Below the pieces are notes generated by a model that ran no database searches, was not told the DNA's origin, and worked only from the letters and a program-made list of their open reading frames with translations. Shown here in pieces: positions 52,401 through 59,768 of a stretch of DNA of 64,000 nt. Position numbers and translations under genes: made by a program. The stretch comes from Stentor roeselii (taxonomy: Eukaryota > Ciliophora > Heterotrichea > Heterotrichida > Stentoridae): assembly GCA_006503475.1 (NCBI GenBank), contig RSEH01000010.1, forward strand, positions 1 through 64,000, read 5' to 3'. Position 1 is the first letter of the stretch; each line of letters starts with the position of its first letter.

Positions 52401-55400
52401 TCAAAACTTCCACTTTTCAAGGATTTCAACCCTCGACAAGTTTTAACTTTCAAATTCCCCAGGTCCCAAGAGATCGGCAAGAAAAACTCAGAACTCCCAA
52501 CAGCTTGTTTTTCAAAATCATGAAAAAAAACCACTTCAGTACCTGCCTGGTTCCTGACAACGAAATCTCTGTAAAAGACAACTTGACGAACATCTTGAAC
52601 GATTCGAGCCTCTTTTCGACAACTCACTTTTTCATTTTGACTCTTTAGGACAAAATTTTCACTTCCCACGTCTTCTAAGGCAAGGCCTGTGACTTGAGCG
52701 AAGCCTTGAGAAATCAAGCAAACTACTGGATTTGGAAGTTTTCCTGCTTCGAACTTGTTTTTTGGTTTTTTTTTAGAGAAAATTTTTTTCATTTCAGAAT
52801 TTTTTATCAGGTACTTTTCATTTGGAGGAAGAAAAAATGAGTCTTGTTCTGGGTCAACGAAAAAAAGTTGAATTTCAATGCCGAGCTTGTTGCTGAACTC
52901 GTAGTCTATGCTGCTTTTTGGCTGGATTAGACAAGAGGAGACTGGAAGCCAGTCTTGTGGGGTTTGGGTGTATTTTTGATAGATGATTCCTAGAGTTTCA
53001 CACATTTCTTTAGTGATGTTTATGTTTAGTGGGTCTTTACTTTCGATTAGAGTTTCATAGGGGTGGTCTGGAGCTTTTTGAGAATAGGTGTAAGAAAATT
53101 TCCAGTCTTCTATGAAAGGTTCCCAGATTCCGTTAAGCTTGTTGTAGAAGTTGATGAAAAAAACAGTAGTTAAAAGACTTTTGTAATCTCCAGAGTGGTT
53201 TGATATTGAGTATAAAAAGTTACTGAACTGCAAATAAGCTAATGAAGACTGTTCAGAAACTGTATCATCCTGGACTGTCACTTGCAGAGAGTCGAAGTCG
53301 ATCACATGACTTGAAATGAACTCACTAGTCACTCCAGTTTTCGGAAAAAGATACGAAAACCACTTAGCTCTTACTTTAAAAATATAATCCAGGTCTCTAA
53401 ATCCCAACAACAGTTGAAGACTTTCCATTCGAGTCTGTATCTGTGTTTCAGGAACAGCTCCATGAGCAGTGGTTTTCAAGAAGTCAATTGAAACTCTAGA
53501 TGATTTAATCAAGGTCTTTCTATGACTGCCAGCTGCTAAGTTAAGTTGCATGTGATTGACCATCAAGTTACATTCAAATTTACTTTCAACCAGTTGTCTC
53601 CAGACCTCGATATTGTGCTTGTTGATTCTTTTATCAACTTTCTGCTCAGATGTTAAAGTTATTGACAAGTTCATCAACATGTCCATTGAATTCCAACTTT
53701 TTTCAACTGTGACTGGAAGGCGAAGTCGGCAGTTTTCGACTTGGCATGAAACTCTTGAGTTGTAATAAACAGTGATTGAAGGGCGAGAAAGACTTACTGT
53801 TGGTCTCAAGGCTATTAAAGAGGTGTCGTTGAACTTTTCGCTGAAGTTTTCAAGGGTTGAGGTAATCAGTTGAAGAAAAGTCACTTCTATGTTTAAGGAA
53901 AGTCCTGAAACTTTCACTGAAATATCTGAAATGTTACGAAAAGTGTCGATCGCTCCTGATAAGATTACTTGTAAAGAACGCCCTGGTAACTGTAAATTGT
54001 TGTTTTCAGCTTTTTCTTGAATCACGGATACTGGTTGACTCGGGTCTCGTAGGTCGATGAGTCCAAAGCTCCCGATCATGACTTTCACTCTTTTAGCGAG
54101 TTTTGGAAGGTCCTGTAGCCTAATTTTAATATTTTTAACAAAAAAGGCGATTTTCGCCTTTTCTTCTAAAACGACCATCAAAGCGATTTCATTTATCTGA
54201 AGCTGAAAAAGTCTTCTTATTTCATCTTTTCTATCAGTAGTCGAAACCGTTTTTCCGAAAGTTTCAGAGTCACTTACCAACAAAGCTGAAATATCACAGT
54301 ATTGTTTGTAATAGTCTCCCATAATTTCCATATTTTTCTCAGTAAAGCGTGTTTTTAGCTTGCCAATCACGACTCGAAAGCAAAGGCTGGGGTCTTCATC
54401 TGAGAGATCTTCAGAGGTGTAAAGTTCTAAAGTGACATGAGTGGGTTCAAGGACATCTGAATGTTGAGAAGAAAGATTTTCTGTGTAAACGTGGATTTCG
54501 TCTAGGTTGAACTTGTAGACGTGGTAGTCTGAACTTGACATGGACTTTGTGAATGTCGTTGCTGAGAGTTTTCCGAAATCGATTAGAAGCAATGGAGCTG
54601 TTTTTAGGTGAACGTCGCTTGGAATCACGATAAATGGAGCTTTGATGTCTATGTCAAGGATGTACTTTGAGTTCACTCCTGTTTCAAATGCTTCTTTTAG
54701 GTATACAGAACCTTGTTGAATGTATCTGTCTGTGGTGTCTGAAATCTCTTCTAAATAACGGATCCAGTCTTTGTCGGTTGAAAAACTTTTTTGGATCTTG
54801 GAAATTATTTGAAATATTGAGGATAAATCGAGACATACTGATAGTCCTGCTGAGGAGACCTTGAGTATCTTGTTTCCGAAAGTATCATACTCAATCATCA
54901 AATTCTTTCCATCCAGGAACTTCGGAAAAAACAAGCTGTTGCTAAACAAGTTAAATATCCAAATATCAGTCATCGAAAATGCAAAGGTCTGAGAATAAGG
55001 TCTAAGTGTGCTTTTAATTGAAATATTATAGACTTCCAGACTCAAGTACTCTTTAGAGTCTTCTTTCAACATAACTGAAACTTTTCCTATCCTCATCTCA
55101 ACAAGCCACTTGATAAGAGAAGCTGGTTCTCGCTCAGTCAAGTTAGAAGCCACTTGCTTAATAATGCTATTAGTTCTCATAAAAACCCTTTTTAAGTCAT
55201 TTTCAGCAAGTGTTACTCTTTGTTTCCTGACATGTTCTTCATGTTCAATCTGCTCCTCAGTTTTCCTATTGAAAAAATTAACCAGTTTATGAGTAAATCT
55301 TCGACTTCCCTGCTTGTTCAACTCATTTACTTCTTTTTCCTTTTCTTGCTGAAGTTTATCAATTTTCAGTTCCATCAGCGCATGTCTTCTTTCAACGAGT

Positions 55401-56488
55401 AACTCGTCAACTGCAACACCTTCTTCGAATTTTTCTATTTTTTTCTTTAACTTGTCGATTTTCTCTTGAGAACTTTTACCTTCTCTTACTTTTTTACGGT
55501 ATTTTCGATACGCTGCTTGATATTTGATCTGTCCTTCAATGTCAAGTTTTTTTCTCAGCATTTCTCTTTCAAGACCCTTGATATAGTTAGAGTAAGTCGT
55601 TAAAAACTTCTGAAACTTTACAAGAATAAGGATCTGATGAATGTTCATGTCTAAGTCGATAAGGTTCGTGAGGACTTTCATTCCAATTTTAGCCTTAAAG
55701 TCACTTTGGACGCCTTCGGCAAGTGTCAGTTCAAGTCGGGCTGAAAAAGGATGAAGGATGAATTTATGGCAAATTTTTTCACATCTTTCATCATCACTTA
55801 ACTGCGTGAGGACTTCAGAAGGCGAGCCTTCATACCATTCGTTTGAAATGACGATTCCATCCTCGTAGTCTAAAAAGACTGACAAGTGATCAACCAGCAT
55901 AAGTTTAAAGCGATCGCCAGTGGGACAGTCTTGAACCTGCCAAAGTTCATTGCAATTATAAAGATGCAGTTCTTTCATGTAGAAGCCGATACTGAAGGGG
56001 ACTTGAAAAGATCTCTCATCTTCGAAGCGGATGTAAAAGTTTTGAATGTCAAGACAGAGATTATTGATGAGTTTACTTGAAAGTGACCCGAGAAATGAAA
56101 AGGAATTGCTGAAGTCTTGCCCGTCTTCATGAATGGCTTCGAACTGTTGTAATAAGTAAGTTTTTGTCTTTAAGATCAAAGTTTTCGCATCTTGTTCAGT
56201 CCAGTTTTCTGGGGAATTTGGAGAAAGGAGGATGTTCAGGTCTTGAATGTTCACCATTAAAGGATTTGAGTACCATGAAGTCCAGGGTATCTTGATTTGG
56301 ATTCGCCCGATCCTGCTGGTCAGCAACTTGATTGGAAGACCTAGCACTTGGAAGATGTCTCGCTTTAGTTTCAGGTTTTCAAGCTCGACAGTTCCTGAAA
56401 AAATTGATAGTGAAAATTGCTCTGTGTTCAAGTCCTCAATCCAGGAACCTAGAACTTTGTTTAAGATGTTTACTAGTGCTCCACTCAT
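49403..56488 (-). CDS. VPS13: VPS13-family bridge-like lipid-transfer protein
   Basis: One exon encodes 2361 residues, from ATG at 56486-56488 to TAA at 49403-49405. The N-terminus is a textbook chorein domain: LNTEQFSLSIFSGTVELENL then LPIKLLTSRIGRIQIKIPWTSW. The long middle is beta-rich, as in the lipid-conducting groove, with a coiled coil near residues 310-450. The C-terminal part has the Gly-rich amphipathic segment (GPKGFVAGVGKGVKSLV, VLGVGTGVFGALVSP) and a PH-like end (IIVGEEIV). It would move phospholipids between organelles at contact sites. It is shorter than human VPS13A-D (over 3000 residues). Members are usually several per ciliate, so the exact subtype is not assigned. Confidence 0.93.
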   Translation of the reverse strand: MSGALVNILNKVLGSWIEDLNTEQFSLSIFSGTVELENLKLKRDIFQVLGLPIKLLTSRIGRIQIKIPWTSWYSNPLMVNIQDLNILLSPNSPENWTEQDAKTLILKTKTYLLQQFEAIHEDGQDFSNSFSFLGSLSSKLINNLCLDIQNFYIRFEDERSFQVPFSIGFYMKELHLYNCNELWQVQDCPTGDRFKLMLVDHLSVFLDYEDGIVISNEWYEGSPSEVLTQLSDDERCEKICHKFILHPFSARLELTLAEGVQSDFKAKIGMKVLTNLIDLDMNIHQILILVKFQKFLTTYSNYIKGLEREMLRKKLDIEGQIKYQAAYRKYRKKVREGKSSQEKIDKLKKKIEKFEEGVAVDELLVERRHALMELKIDKLQQEKEKEVNELNKQGSRRFTHKLVNFFNRKTEEQIEHEEHVRKQRVTLAENDLKRVFMRTNSIIKQVASNLTEREPASLIKWLVEMRIGKVSVMLKEDSKEYLSLEVYNISIKSTLRPYSQTFAFSMTDIWIFNLFSNSLFFPKFLDGKNLMIEYDTFGNKILKVSSAGLSVCLDLSSIFQIISKIQKSFSTDKDWIRYLEEISDTTDRYIQQGSVYLKEAFETGVNSKYILDIDIKAPFIVIPSDVHLKTAPLLLIDFGKLSATTFTKSMSSSDYHVYKFNLDEIHVYTENLSSQHSDVLEPTHVTLELYTSEDLSDEDPSLCFRVVIGKLKTRFTEKNMEIMGDYYKQYCDISALLVSDSETFGKTVSTTDRKDEIRRLFQLQINEIALMVVLEEKAKIAFFVKNIKIRLQDLPKLAKRVKVMIGSFGLIDLRDPSQPVSVIQEKAENNNLQLPGRSLQVILSGAIDTFRNISDISVKVSGLSLNIEVTFLQLITSTLENFSEKFNDTSLIALRPTVSLSRPSITVYYNSRVSCQVENCRLRLPVTVEKSWNSMDMLMNLSITLTSEQKVDKRINKHNIEVWRQLVESKFECNLMVNHMQLNLAAGSHRKTLIKSSRVSIDFLKTTAHGAVPETQIQTRMESLQLLLGFRDLDYIFKVRAKWFSYLFPKTGVTSEFISSHVIDFDSLQVTVQDDTVSEQSSLAYLQFSNFLYSISNHSGDYKSLLTTVFFINFYNKLNGIWEPFIEDWKFSYTYSQKAPDHPYETLIESKDPLNINITKEMCETLGIIYQKYTQTPQDWLPVSSCLIQPKSSIDYEFSNKLGIEIQLFFVDPEQDSFFLPPNEKYLIKNSEMKKIFSKKKPKNKFEAGKLPNPVVCLISQGFAQVTGLALEDVGSENFVLKSQNEKVSCRKEARIVQDVRQVVFYRDFVVRNQAGTEVVFFHDFEKQAVGSSEFFLPISWDLGNLKVKTCRGLKSLKSGSFEVENGVFVYIQVNDHCQNGGSSSILVLAPVAFINFLPCALNISVQQEKVAVVLPGQTGLLTNVPFTKSLEFQLELDLLDSSIFSENFKITESLSTLQLINKEGWGLQAQVSIGEEFCTLKVFSQFLLVNASEFPLNIGEVLVNAKEMAFFSSSSEEMMVKTCGEFSSKWSEKFSSKAVGVSSCLFLQLSNPVVRTLALGLRLFQAPFPMILTKVVKVSPRFVVVNYLDFKLYLKQVCKISSRIVEIPPKGAIEYQFDDVGLGTVVQVSEDKLQWSGPFDCSVFEDFQIRFKAGAREIPPKTNIFAFDTHWYLPCPRNHFFFYIRVNVSSEDDACIKVTLSLPLIPSFRIYNSLQEPLQIKQSKTKTETEVIPAGSSLPFAFFDNTLKNKKVTLKILSHKKRYSLEKIKEKNKDLGPFLVSIDFEGECRVLRIYEAEETVAHLEISLMKKVIEKSTRKTEVKLAGVHFSLLDQENNEKFLLSFQEFHWKMTRNEEKRNKQAKVRVKYHLILAGLQIDNMKVDRHLFPVMAFHSQINEMTPWCEFRYDREFTTGSIESKYFTPIDRILEFELQMQPLTLNLNLETVFSFTALSGMYYNHFYNSSEKSTPSYCRVSEAFPQLNPFIPFAESCPRSIKSYFKYIRIHGSKFVVTFSNSESTSESNHSDMSQSLSEFILDLANIENSNLKFTEIILQYSFQNFSNLFTILIKNYIRQGLLQFYRILGSSELLGNPIGLIDKLGTGVYEFFNEPAKGLLQGPKGFVAGVGKGVKSLVSNVIGGSFESVSKITGSLYKIVGQEKKPAVNVYQKLGLQDLAAGVTGIVMKPYLGLKTKGAAGLVLGVGTGVFGALVSPVAAVLHFSSTVSSEVAKTANKLHHFQSHRGRVRFPRFLNNKKILERYDHHLAKVRFFVAVKEFKDSDIQALVELVKEFVILTKDKMFIIVGEEIVDEHLLSEFYIKEVHSLQKQFILKLSNSQKSICISSELYAPIFKLFTAIKLSNYD

Positions 56489-57039
56489 TTAGCTGGTAAT
56501 TATTGTTTGTGAATTTTAATTAAAAGTTAATGAGTTTTAGGGAGATTTGAAAGGATTTTTAGATTTCAGGTGTTAGTTTTAAGAATTAGTGTTGGTAGGG
56601 TGTTTATTTTACACTAGTTTTCTTAGGGTGTTAGTTTTAAAAATAGTCTTCATTGGGTGTTGATTGTTATACTTAGTATTATTTTATAAGGTGCTTATCT
56701 AAAACTTGGCTTCATTGGGTGCTGATTGTAACAATTAGTCTTAATAATCGGGTGCTTAATTAAAACTAGTCTTCATTGGGTACTGATTGTAAAACTTTGT
56801 ATTATTCATTGAGTGCTTATTATTACAATTAGTTCATTGGGTGCTAATTTTAAGAATCAATCTCTATAGGGTGTTAGAGTATTAGAAGATGTTAATTTAA
56901 TTATACTCTTATCAGGGTGTTACTAGCTTTTTATTCAACAATATATCTTGACAAATTTTAAAAATTAATAATTCTAGTCTATTATCTCAGTTTTCATCTA
57001 ATAATAATAACAAAATGCTCAACTAAAATGATTTTTATA
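56489..57039. other. Divergent intergenic stretch with minisatellite
   Basis: This lies between the start codons of the VPS13-like gene (minus) and the small charged protein (plus). Most of it is the degenerate tandem repeat at 56569-56926. An ATG at 57015 is followed at once by TAA and is not a gene. Confidence 0.6.
56569..56926. repeat. Degenerate minisatellite, about 11 units of 27-46 bp
   Basis: Units begin with G(G)GTG(T/C)T and continue as AxTTTAAxAxTTAGT and CATT. Most are about 28-35 bp and the last is longest. Copies begin near 56569, 56598, 56626 and so on to about 56915. Short (about 28) and longer (about 33) units alternate in the middle, hinting at a two-unit higher-order repeat. 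It sits in a shared promoter region. Confidence 0.8.
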
Positions 57040-57537
57040 ATGAATGACATCTCTCACTATTTAAACAAGCCAAGACAAGTCTCCCCATTCCGTCCTCAAG
57101 ACAACCTCTCATCAATAGTCTTCTCCGAATCCCCTACCATAGACTACTCTTTAAAGTCCTTCGAAGCAGAGCGTAAAAAGCGAGAAATAGAAGCCTATCA
57201 AAAGCAGGAGCGTATTCTCCAAAAGCGAGAATCAAACATCTTAAAAGAAGCAGGTCGTTGGCAAGCCATGGACTTAGAATACCAAAAAAACCTTTCAAAG
57301 CTAGACCTAAAAAGATCAAACTGGAAAGCAGGTCAAAAAAACAACGCAAGCGAAGCCTACAACGTATTAACCTTAGAATACGACGAAACAGTGCAAGGCG
57401 AGGCGCTGAAGTACCGTGACAAGGCTCGTAAAGAGCGTGAAGGTCATCGTTTAGCGAATTTAGACATGCGTATGAACTCAGGGTACAACATAATCACTGG
57501 AGCTTCTCGAACCCCTCCTTTAATTCCAAGGTTTTGA
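57040..57537 (+). CDS. Small charged helical protein, possibly axonemal
   Basis: The second in-frame ATG at 57040 is preferred (MNDISHYLNKPRQ) over the one at 57028, which would add only MIFI. It gives 165 residues and ends at TGA 57535-57537. A long Lys/Glu/Arg helix (AERKKREIEAYQKQERILQKRES) fills the middle, and the end reads LDMRMNSGYNIITGA. Short, helical, charged proteins with Tyr-Asn-x-x-Thr-Gly near the end are typical of ciliary microtubule inner proteins, but no family was recognised. It ends convergently 19 bp from the GPC1-like gene. Confidence 0.72.
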   Translation: MNDISHYLNKPRQVSPFRPQDNLSSIVFSESPTIDYSLKSFEAERKKREIEAYQKQERILQKRESNILKEAGRWQAMDLEYQKNLSKLDLKRSNWKAGQKNNASEAYNVLTLEYDETVQGEALKYRDKARKEREGHRLANLDMRMNSGYNIITGASRTPPLIPRF

Positions 57538-57556
57538 ATGTTCTAAACTAGTTAAT

Positions 57557-58408
57557 CTAACTACCTGGCGCTTTAATTGACAATTCCACTGCCTTCGCTG
57601 GAAGGTAGTCGATGTAGTAAGTCCCTGCTCTGTAAATGGTGTAAGGAACGAATATGAAACAGGTTGAGCTTAGCATAATTGGGTACTTTAGTCCATAGTA
57701 AATGAATATTGTTGCCATTATCTTTGCATGGAGGTGGATTCCGAATAACACAATAGGAACTCCCCAAGAAGGCAAAGCGTTGAAAAGACTTTGGTATATC
57801 GGAGACTCTTGATGATAGGCGTATATGTTTGGAAGACGGTACTTTGTCCAGATTGGACGGAGGAGGATGTAAACGAGAATTGTATAAGTTATCCCGTATG
57901 AGCTGAAAATCAACAAAGAATAGAATAAAATGTCTTCAAAGGACTTATTGAATTCAATGCATCCTCCTAAAAATGAACTGGTCATTAAGATTGCAGGGTT
58001 GATGTGAAGATAACAGTTTGTGAATACCTCTACGGAATGAACACAAAGTGAACTACCGTATCGAAATGCGTCAATTATTAGGAAGTATGAAGAGGCTAAT
58101 AATAAACTGTTCGTTAATGGAGTTGAATCGAACTGGATAAAGTAAATCATTGCGACATTTATAACGTAGCTGTAGTCAAGCAGGTAGAGGAACCAGCCTT
58201 TCTTGATGAATAGGATTATTCTTGGGATAAAGAGAATTGCTGTAAATATCGCTGATAGCTGACGATAGAGGCAAGGATCGCTTGATACGATGAATGTGGA
58301 AATTAAGAGAATCAGTGTCAAGCTGGTGTAGCAAATAAGATACCTGACTCTTGCTATTTTTCTTTCAGAGTCCTCAAACAGATTAGAGACTATTCTAGAA
58401 AATAACAT
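57557..58408 (-). CDS. GPC1: GPC1-like glycerophosphocholine acyltransferase
   Basis: The gene encodes 283 residues, from ATG at 58406-58408 to TAG at 57557-57559. About seven to eight membrane segments are present. WFLYLLDYSYVIN matches the family's conserved LLDFCYxxN, and SSLCVHSVEVFTNCYLHINPAI matches the following S-x-H-x-P block. The yeast enzyme adds an acyl chain to glycerophosphocholine to make lysophosphatidylcholine, recycling phospholipid head groups. The family is about 300-330 residues, so this one is near full length. The start codon is 11 bp from the divergent gene at 58420. Confidence 0.72.
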   Translation of the reverse strand: MLFSRIVSNLFEDSERKIARVRYLICYTSLTLILLISTFIVSSDPCLYRQLSAIFTAILFIPRIILFIKKGWFLYLLDYSYVINVAMIYFIQFDSTPLTNSLLLASSYFLIIDAFRYGSSLCVHSVEVFTNCYLHINPAILMTSSFLGGCIEFNKSFEDILFYSLLIFSSYGITYTILVYILLRPIWTKYRLPNIYAYHQESPIYQSLFNALPSWGVPIVLFGIHLHAKIMATIFIYYGLKYPIMLSSTCFIFVPYTIYRAGTYYIDYLPAKAVELSIKAPGS

Positions 58409-58419
58409 TTATAAGTAAT
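58409..58419. promoter_or_regulatory. 11-bp gap between divergent start codons
   Basis: CAT (58406-58408, minus) and ATG (58420-58422, plus) are separated by TTATAAGTAAT. The minus gene sees TTATAA directly before its ATG. A normal promoter cannot fit, so control elements must lie within coding DNA. Confidence 0.8.
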
Positions 58420-58926
58420 ATGAACAACATCGAATGCTTCACTCAAATTGAAATACCTGAGTATTGCCAAGAAGTCATTGAAGAAGTCTCAACATGTTCT
58501 ATTAAAAATTTCAGTGAAGAGTTTACTGTTTTGGTTTTACCAGAAGACCAAATTTATTCTATTCCTTCTTCTAGTCTTGAAATTCATCATATTGGTTCAG
58601 CATAGTAAGAAAAAAATAGCCATGTCAAACAGAAAGGAAGACTTCAAAAACGAGAAGGTCCAATCGAAGCACGTTCAGTATGTTTATCAACAACTCAAAG
58701 CAACCCAGTAGATTTCTTCAAAATAATCGGTTACCAAGTGCAAGGCGAGTCAATAAAACGCGAAGCAATCCGAGGTGAATTCGACGGCATAACAATAACC
58801 GGTTACTTCGGAGGTAAGTTCATAATCGAAGCATGTGTATCCTGCCAACTAAGCGATTTAGAAGAAACCATATCACGTTTGAAAGAGCTTCGCAATACCT
58901 TAAAAGAAATGGCAGAATCTAGCTAA
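58420..58926 (+). CDS. Unknown small protein, two exons
   Basis: Exon 1 is 58420-58604 and exon 2 is 58620-58926, giving 163 residues. A beta-rich first half (FSEEFTVLVLPEDQIYSIP) is followed by a short basic link. An alpha/beta second half follows (GITITGYFGGKFIIEACVSC) with a closing helix (LEETISRLKELRNTLKEM). No family was recognised; the size and single domain suggest a small assembly factor or adaptor. It ends 12 bp from the convergent dioxygenase gene. Confidence 0.78.
58605..58619 (+). other. 15-nt intron in the small unknown gene
   Basis: The sequence is GTAAGAAAAAAATAG, with A at position 10. Retention gives TAG at the exon junction (TA plus G); removal joins SA-Y-HVKQKGRLQ and merges two short open frames. 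Confidence 0.9.
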
Positions 58927-58938
58927 ATTCAAGACAAT

Positions 58939-59748
58939 CTAAAGCATTTCTTCGAGTTTAGGGTTAAGTTTAAAAGCCATCTGGTAGTACTTTACAGCTT
59001 CCATTCCTTGACGAGACCTTTCAAGTTCCCCAGCGATTTTTAAGTACTTCTCAGCGAGTTCGTTTTTTGATAGTTCTTCAGCGTTTTTTTCTGTGGACTT
59101 TAAAAACATTAAGTCAAATCGAATCGCGTATTTAAAGCCAGATTCGACGACTCCTCCTTCATGAAGAACTCTTTGAATCATTACAAAAGCATCTCCAACA
59201 ATTGGTTCGATTTCACATTCAAATTGTTCAGAATCATCAAAACATTTAGTCCTACCTCCTTGGAAGTCCGAGTTAAGATAAACCAAAACAGTGATCAAAC
59301 TTCTCAAATCTTCATTTTTTATGAAAATTCCGTCTCGATGCTTCGAAAACACTCCGCCTGGGCCGTACTTCAAAAAAGAAATTTTTTCATTTACTGAGTG
59401 AAAAGTCCAATCACCTTTCAAAAAAGGTCCTAACTCGTCGTCTTCTTCTTCAAATGAAAGATGACTTGGAATCACTTTTTTCAGTCTGGAAAAGATTTGA
59501 GAGGCCAAATCAGGCAAGTCTTGCTTGAAACGAAAACTTTTTCTTAGAATGGATGCTTTGTAAGGGTCGTCTTTTCTGAGGTTTGCTGTTGTGTCGATTT
59601 CTTCGTCGAATTTTAGTTTGGAGATGAAATGGTTGGCTTCGTTGGAGGAAAGAAGCCCTTTTAACACCCAGGCTCCTGGGATGTTGTTTATGGAAGTCAT
59701 TGTTGGATGAACTTCATCGTGTAAGACGAGATCAGATGATGACTCCAT
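58939..59748 (-). CDS. 2-oxoglutarate/Fe(II) dioxygenase with TPR-like tail
   Basis: The gene encodes 269 residues, from ATG at 59746-59748 to TAG at 58939-58941. The double-stranded beta-helix shows FSKHRDGIF (the iron-binding H-x-D) and RVLHEGGVVESGFKYAIRFD (distal His plus basic residues for 2OG). This is the prolyl-4-hydroxylase-like pattern. The last 45 residues (LAEKYLKIAGELERSRQGMEAVKYYQMAFKLNPKLEE) form one TPR-like helical hairpin. The substrate is unknown; the lack of a signal peptide suggests the cytosol or nucleus. It follows dynamin on the same strand after only 20 bp. Confidence 0.85.
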   Translation of the reverse strand: MESSSDLVLHDEVHPTMTSINNIPGAWVLKGLLSSNEANHFISKLKFDEEIDTTANLRKDDPYKASILRKSFRFKQDLPDLASQIFSRLKKVIPSHLSFEEEDDELGPFLKGDWTFHSVNEKISFLKYGPGGVFSKHRDGIFIKNEDLRSLITVLVYLNSDFQGGRTKCFDDSEQFECEIEPIVGDAFVMIQRVLHEGGVVESGFKYAIRFDLMFLKSTEKNAEELSKNELAEKYLKIAGELERSRQGMEAVKYYQMAFKLNPKLEEML

Positions 59749-59768
59749 TATTAGTAACTAGGTTAAAG

